This document shows positions 24,661 through 28,770 of a stretch of 28,770 bases of DNA, piece by piece; the stretch's first letter is position 1, and every line of letters begins with the position of its first letter. Below the pieces are notes generated by a model, which saw nothing but the letters and a program-made list of their open reading frames with translations, ran no database searches and was not told the origin of the DNA. The stretch is taken from assembly GCA_905221605.1 (NCBI GenBank), contig CAJNDS010001209.1, forward strand, positions 1-28,770. The letters are read 5' to 3'. The position numbers were made by a program, and so were the translations under genes. The DNA comes from Symbiodinium natans. Lineage: Eukaryota; Sar; Dinophyceae; Suessiales; Symbiodiniaceae.

Positions 24661-27600
24661 TCACAACGAGGGGGGTGTTACCCACAATCCCCTACGTGGA
24701 ACAGCTGTGGCATCAACGCGTCTCCTTTTATCGTCTCTTTGCCTCTCGACCTCTAGTATATCCTGAACTTCCAGGATAAGGCGCTTGGACACCCTGTTGG
24801 TGGTTGCCTTTGGGCGCTTTGGGAGAGCAGGGCTATGACACGCGATACCCGCAGCATTTAACGCATCAACTGCCGCATTAAATTCACTCTTCGTGGTGGT
24901 AATAGCAAAGACATCTTGTAGGTTAGCAAATTCCTGGTTAGGTGTGACCTGTGGATGACAGTGCTGCCCCACCTGGATGAGCTGAACCAACGCTTCAGTA
25001 GCCCCTTCGATGAAGGGCGAAACTGCGGTTCTATTTTTGACGTACACCCCGTCATGTACCCAAAGCACTGTGCCTGCGCAGTACGGGAGCATTGCAGCGA
25101 GCCCTTTTCGCATTACGAAGCTTTCCGCAGCTTCAAGTGCAAAAGTTGCCCAATTCCTGTTGTTGACCCTTGCATCCGGTTGGTAAAAAGGGATTCCTTG
25201 CTGGATCATAATCTGGAGGGTAGCTTTAGCCTGCACCAAATGTGCAAGAAAACTTGCCAAGGCAGGGGGAATGGCATAAGCAGCAATACTGCCTTCATAA
25301 ACATGCCGAAGGAAAGCATTGCTGTCCATTCCGACTGCTCTTTGCAACAAGTGCTTGGTTTGCACTGTTTGTGCTTTGGGTGCGCGTGCAAGGTGACTAC
25401 TAAATAGCTCCCTGGCTTCAAGCAACGTTGGGAGGGGTGGGTGAGTAGGGCTGTGACATGTAAGGAGGCGCAAAAGCGTATAATGCGCACCTTTCATGTC
25501 GATTTCAATTGCGTTCGGTCCGATGGCTAAGAAACGTGTTAGCCTTTTACTCGTTTGCCAGTGCCGTATGGCATAATATCTACCCTGTGGGTGCGAAGAT
25601 GGCCTTCGATACTGGACCAGCCCTGGCCACGTTGTATCAAGCTCGGGGGGAGGCTTGATCCGATTGTAGAGGCAAAACCGCAAAAGCAGTTCCGGATTCC
25701 AAAGTGGGGGGGCCTCAAGAGAAATAGTTTCAGCTCCGGAATGCAAATCCTGTATAGCTTGTAGGTGCCATTGCTTGGAAGGCAACAGAATAGGCGGAAA
25801 GCACTCAGTGTTTATTTGCATATGAGGCTGACCCTCACCCGAGTCAAAGAAGACATCTTCATGAAGGGGTGCTTCGTAGCGGAGACTGTTAGCAGCGATT
25901 CCTGCCAGGTGATCAGCGACTTTGTTGCCGACGCGAGGGACGTATGACCAATGCACTGTAATGGGTGTGTGCGTTAACTTTTGCCACATGTTGTCCAGTT
26001 TTCGCACAAGGTCTTCCCTATGTAGTCTCAAGGCACCAGCAAAGTGCTTTACAATGTTGATGCAGTCGCCCTGAAGGATAACCTCCCTAATTTGATTGCT
26101 AGCAGCTAGAGATAATGCCTTGTCTAACGTTGCGTCAGCGGCGCATATTTCCGCAAACATAGAATCTGGACAAGGCTGGAGTGGGATGGCAATCGTTTCA
26201 AGAATTACCGGGACTGGTCCGGGCGACCATACGATACCACCCGCACCACCGATACCTTCTTGCACGTGGCAGCTGCCGTCAAATTGAGCAACAAGGTGGG
26301 TATCTTTGACAGGTTTTAACTCAACAATAAGTGGAGTACCTGCAGGGATTGGCCTTAATGCCGTAACTTTAAGGTGCAGATTGCCGCAATGACACATTTT
26401 AGGCCATAGAGCAATATTAGGGACGCCAAGGGTCTGTTGATACATAGGTGCAAGCAAGTAGTGCTGTGCATCTAATGTTGCTAAGACATCCCCTATATTG
26501 GCATTCCTGGGGGAGACGGTAACACCTTGGGCGCTTGCTTTAATTAAGGCAGAAAGGGGATGCTTGACCTCAAAATGGAGTCCTCCGTCGTTGCAACAGG
26601 GCTTGCAGCGTTCCGTGTCAACCCACCATGCCGGTAATGCTTTGGGAAGTAACATCCTCGGGATGGTATTCCAAAGACGTGACGCGAGCTTGGGTATGTT
26701 ACTGATGTGTTTTGCCCGTTGCGGTGTCTCACACCATCCAGGGTGCCAGGTGCATTGCTGTTCCATAGTATATCTTCTTATGGTCGCAATCCATGCTAAT
26801 AGGACGGCACAGAATTTCTTGTCAATCCCTCCCTCAACATTGATCTTAGGAAGGGCAGTGTGACACAGGGAGTGAAACGAGGCAGTGCCAGCATATCCCA
26901 ATGTGACTAGGACAATAAAGAGGGAGGCTTTGGTGACCACACAAGCCGTAAGCCAATGCTCTGTTGTGTTTGCTCCCAGCCCACAGAGCAGGCAGTGGCT
27001 TTGGATGAAAGTACACTGGTGCTCATTGGGTATAGCTGCTCTGTAAGTAATAGTTCTAGCCGGAGCACCAGGCATTGCCGCACACTGCAGGAGTGGTGCT
27101 TGGTTAACATCACAGCAAGGCAGCATGCAGCTGATGGCATGGGCAAGGTCATCAGGGCAGCTTTGGTTGAGATGACAGAGTTTGCAGACTGGCATGCTGC
27201 CGAACCCATTGTCATACCAGAGCTCTTTCCCTGTTTGTTTGCGTAGGCAGACTCTACATTGCTCGTCCCTAGAGGCATATTGCCTGTACACAAAATATGC
27301 ATCGGCTTCTTCAACAATGGCCCATCTAAGTGCGTAGCAACGAGTGACATCCGAAGCCACGTTCTTTGGCGGGAGGTTTAGCGCAAGCAAAATGGCACAT
27401 AACTGTCTCTCATGTGCATGGTTCGCAACTTTTTGCCGAAGATATCCTTGCGCCTGAACACAAGCAGCATTGCGTAACACTGCTCTAAGCGCAATTTGCG
27501 CCTGCTTGAGCTTGCGACCGTCTGAGTGAGGGCTCACTCGAGGCAGCGCAGCAGATAGGGCATCATGGCACTTGCTTTTGAACTGCTCAATGATTGGTGA

Positions 27601-28770
27601 GTCTCCTAAGGAGACTGATTTCTGAATGGCTTGCCTGGCTTGCACAAGCAACGAATGGTAGAAGGGAAGGTTGGCCGCATGCGCATTTTCAAGGTCATGC
27701 AGGATAACGTTTAAAGCCCATTTGCCTCTCCAGCGCAGCAGTAGGCCAACTTTAGATAATATGGCGCCTATCTCAGGATCCATTGCCCTAGGCGCTTTGA
27801 TAAAATCAAAAACGCCCGCCATATGTTTGGCTTGAATCCAGGGACGCCTCAAAATAGTTGAGCTGGCAATAGCTAGTGCTTTGAGCATATGCCTTTTGGT
27901 AAAGGCGTACAAGGAATTGCAAAAAAGAGGGCAAGAGGCAATGAAGGCCGTATGGAATTGAATCCTGGCAGGCATTGATGCAGTAAGGGAAAGAGCTTGT
28001 TTATTCCTTCTCAACATATTGCACAAGGCCTTATCAAGGGTCAGCATGCGCAAGGAAACATCTGACATTTTCCTTTGTCCAACCCAATGGATTTCATCAA
28101 TAGACGTTGCTTGCTCCCATTCATATTTTGACATGCGGCCACGCAGGATAAAGCCCAACATTGTTGCAGTCTCAGCAATAATCTTAGACCCCCAAGGCGT
28201 CATGTCGAGGAGAAGGATATCAGCAGTTTTGAAGGGCTTGTTGGTAAGAATAGAAGTTTTGCATTTGCATTTGCAAGGCGATGCAATAATGCAAGCCAAC
28301 AAAGCCTGGAAATTTTGCTGTTGTGTGCACATGCAAAGCAGCATATCGCTAGACAGGACGTAGCATCTGCTTCCGCTTACTAAGAGCAGTCCGTGTCGCA
28401 CGTCAAGCCTAGTCAAGGACATCCTCATTGCTTGGTCGAGGCTATAGATGTTCTGTTGAAGCAGTAAGCACAAGGCTTGATGCAATGAGGGACCTCCAAT
28501 GGTGATAGTATTGCTCGGTGGAAGCTGTTTGGACTCAATCCAAGCGACACCAAATTGGGCTATGCATGCTCTGACATCCCCAGGGAGAACCTGTAAAGAA
28601 ATAAACCCTGCTTGGAAGCATTGGTGACGGAGAACTTGTAACCCCGCGCTGTGCGCTGGTTCGAAAGTTCTTTGCGCCTTTTCCACCCAATGCAGGCCTT
28701 TGGAGGCAGCGCTGTTATCGTCCATGTAAGCCGTTAGTCTTATGAAGGAAGAAATGTCGTGCAGCGCCCA
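24661..28770 (-). CDS. Retroelement protein: RT-like region, zinc finger, RNase H and polymerase-like domain (5' end cut by window)
   Basis: The frame is open to the window edge: 15 codons precede the ATG at 28725, so that Met is internal. Counting from it, residues 1-200 resemble the late part of a non-LTR reverse transcriptase. AYMDD sits at the edge, GGPSLHQALCLLL (77-89) could be motif B, CYVLSSDMLL (121-130) a degenerate motif C, and TMLGF (188-192) the thumb LG motif. C490xxC...C514xxC and C578xxC-x8-H590-x4-C595 form zinc fingers; the second fits zf-RVT of LINE ORF2 proteins. RNase H1 follows (808-948) with all four acidic residues: Asp816 (FDGS), Glu859, Asp887, Asp938. Residues 1072-1230 have IEIDMKGAHY and VLWVHDGVYV, like motifs A and C of A-family/TV-Pol polymerases. 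The last 60 residues are basic. RNase H and zinc finger calls are firm; the RT and polymerase calls are tentative. Confidence 0.75.
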   Translation of the reverse strand, partial: WALHDISSFIRLTAYMDDNSAASKGLHWVEKAQRTFEPAHSAGLQVLRHQCFQAGFISLQVLPGDVRACIAQFGVAWIESKQLPPSNTITIGGPSLHQALCLLLQQNIYSLDQAMRMSLTRLDVRHGLLLVSGSRCYVLSSDMLLCMCTQQQNFQALLACIIASPCKCKCKTSILTNKPFKTADILLLDMTPWGSKIIAETATMLGFILRGRMSKYEWEQATSIDEIHWVGQRKMSDVSLRMLTLDKALCNMLRRNKQALSLTASMPARIQFHTAFIASCPLFCNSLYAFTKRHMLKALAIASSTILRRPWIQAKHMAGVFDFIKAPRAMDPEIGAILSKVGLLLRWRGKWALNVILHDLENAHAANLPFYHSLLVQARQAIQKSVSLGDSPIIEQFKSKCHDALSAALPRVSPHSDGRKLKQAQIALRAVLRNAACVQAQGYLRQKVANHAHERQLCAILLALNLPPKNVASDVTRCYALRWAIVEEADAYFVYRQYASRDEQCRVCLRKQTGKELWYDNGFGSMPVCKLCHLNQSCPDDLAHAISCMLPCCDVNQAPLLQCAAMPGAPARTITYRAAIPNEHQCTFIQSHCLLCGLGANTTEHWLTACVVTKASLFIVLVTLGYAGTASFHSLCHTALPKINVEGGIDKKFCAVLLAWIATIRRYTMEQQCTWHPGWCETPQRAKHISNIPKLASRLWNTIPRMLLPKALPAWWVDTERCKPCCNDGGLHFEVKHPLSALIKASAQGVTVSPRNANIGDVLATLDAQHYLLAPMYQQTLGVPNIALWPKMCHCGNLHLKVTALRPIPAGTPLIVELKPVKDTHLVAQFDGSCHVQEGIGGAGGIVWSPGPVPVILETIAIPLQPCPDSMFAEICAADATLDKALSLAASNQIREVILQGDCINIVKHFAGALRLHREDLVRKLDNMWQKLTHTPITVHWSYVPRVGNKVADHLAGIAANSLRYEAPLHEDVFFDSGEGQPHMQINTECFPPILLPSKQWHLQAIQDLHSGAETISLEAPPLWNPELLLRFCLYNRIKPPPELDTTWPGLVQYRRPSSHPQGRYYAIRHWQTSKRLTRFLAIGPNAIEIDMKGAHYTLLRLLTCHSPTHPPLPTLLEARELFSSHLARAPKAQTVQTKHLLQRAVGMDSNAFLRHVYEGSIAAYAIPPALASFLAHLVQAKATLQIMIQQGIPFYQPDARVNNRNWATFALEAAESFVMRKGLAAMLPYCAGTVLWVHDGVYVKNRTAVSPFIEGATEALVQLIQVGQHCHPQVTPNQEFANLQDVFAITTTKSEFNAAVDALNAAGIACHSPALPKRPKATTNRVSKRLILEVQDILEVERQRDDKRRRVDATAVPRRGLWVTPPSL
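27524..27539. repeat. Hairpin with GGGC loop inside the RT-like ORF
   Basis: GAGTGAGGGCTCACTC has a 6-bp perfect stem. On the coding strand it encodes Val-Ser-Pro-His, the same four residues that the hairpin encodes in the decayed hydrolase copies, although the proteins are otherwise unrelated. Confidence 0.75.

Noticed and set aside
26215-26229. Another GGGC hairpin (TGGTC around CGGGC)
   Set aside because: The stem is only 5 bp and the loop 5 nt, so it does not match the family well enough.
1-28770. tRNA, rRNA or spliced-leader genes
   Set aside because: No stretch with their conserved sequences was recognised on either strand; no relic of the dinoflagellate spliced leader was found by eye.

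Overview
The window looks like nuclear DNA of a eukaryote, most likely a dinoflagellate. This is an inference from four traits: a long one-directional series of open frames with no recognisable introns, a GC-rich composition, poly(A) ends without an AATAAA signal, and repeated fusions of enzyme domains. Retroelement-type domains (an RNase H, an RVT-type zinc finger and a degenerate reverse-transcriptase-like region) point to a mobile element. I see no rRNA, tRNA, CRISPR array or bacterial operon signal.

Layout. Positions 1-4864 and 5371-10076 are two arms of a giant imperfect inverted repeat around a 506-bp unrelated spacer. The left arm ends in 11 A (4854-4864) and the right arm begins with 13 T (5371-5383). 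The two copies therefore lie tail to tail, each with a poly(A) 3' end facing the spacer. Each arm carries the 3' part of a large gene, then about 2.4 kb of decayed copies of a pseudo-hydrolase gene and tandem units, then a T/G-rich 3' end. From 10 kb to the right edge everything codes on the minus strand. In transcription order it holds: a partial RT-like/zinc-finger/RNase H/polymerase-like protein (28770-24661), a 201-aa ORF, two large paralogous ORFs of unknown function (450 and 472 aa), a doubtful 206-aa ORF, a 230-aa ORF and a pseudo-alpha/beta-hydrolase. A broken multi-enzyme gene follows from about 17.1 kb to 7.8 kb: a beta-rich N-terminal domain, a proline-rich linker, a glycosyltransferase-like domain, an alpha/beta-hydrolase with GFSAG, a UPF1-like SF1 helicase, a disordered linker and a unique C-terminal domain.

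The multi-enzyme gene is interrupted by one in-frame TGA and several frame changes. The two copies of its 3' end are broken at different points. The only poly(A)-like tail downstream of the RT-like ORF on the minus strand is the one at 5383-5371. This suggests one very large (at least 23 kb) retroelement or retrotransposed unit, but that is a hypothesis. A second signal is a family of short perfect hairpins with a GGGC loop, inside ORFs, between genes and in the arms, with paired (compensatory) base changes in the stems.

What is firm: the inverted repeat, the poly(A)/poly(T) ends, the RNase H, the zinc finger, the helicase and the GFSAG hydrolase. What is tentative: the RT, TV-Pol-like and glycosyltransferase calls, the host, and the idea that all minus-strand genes belong to one element.
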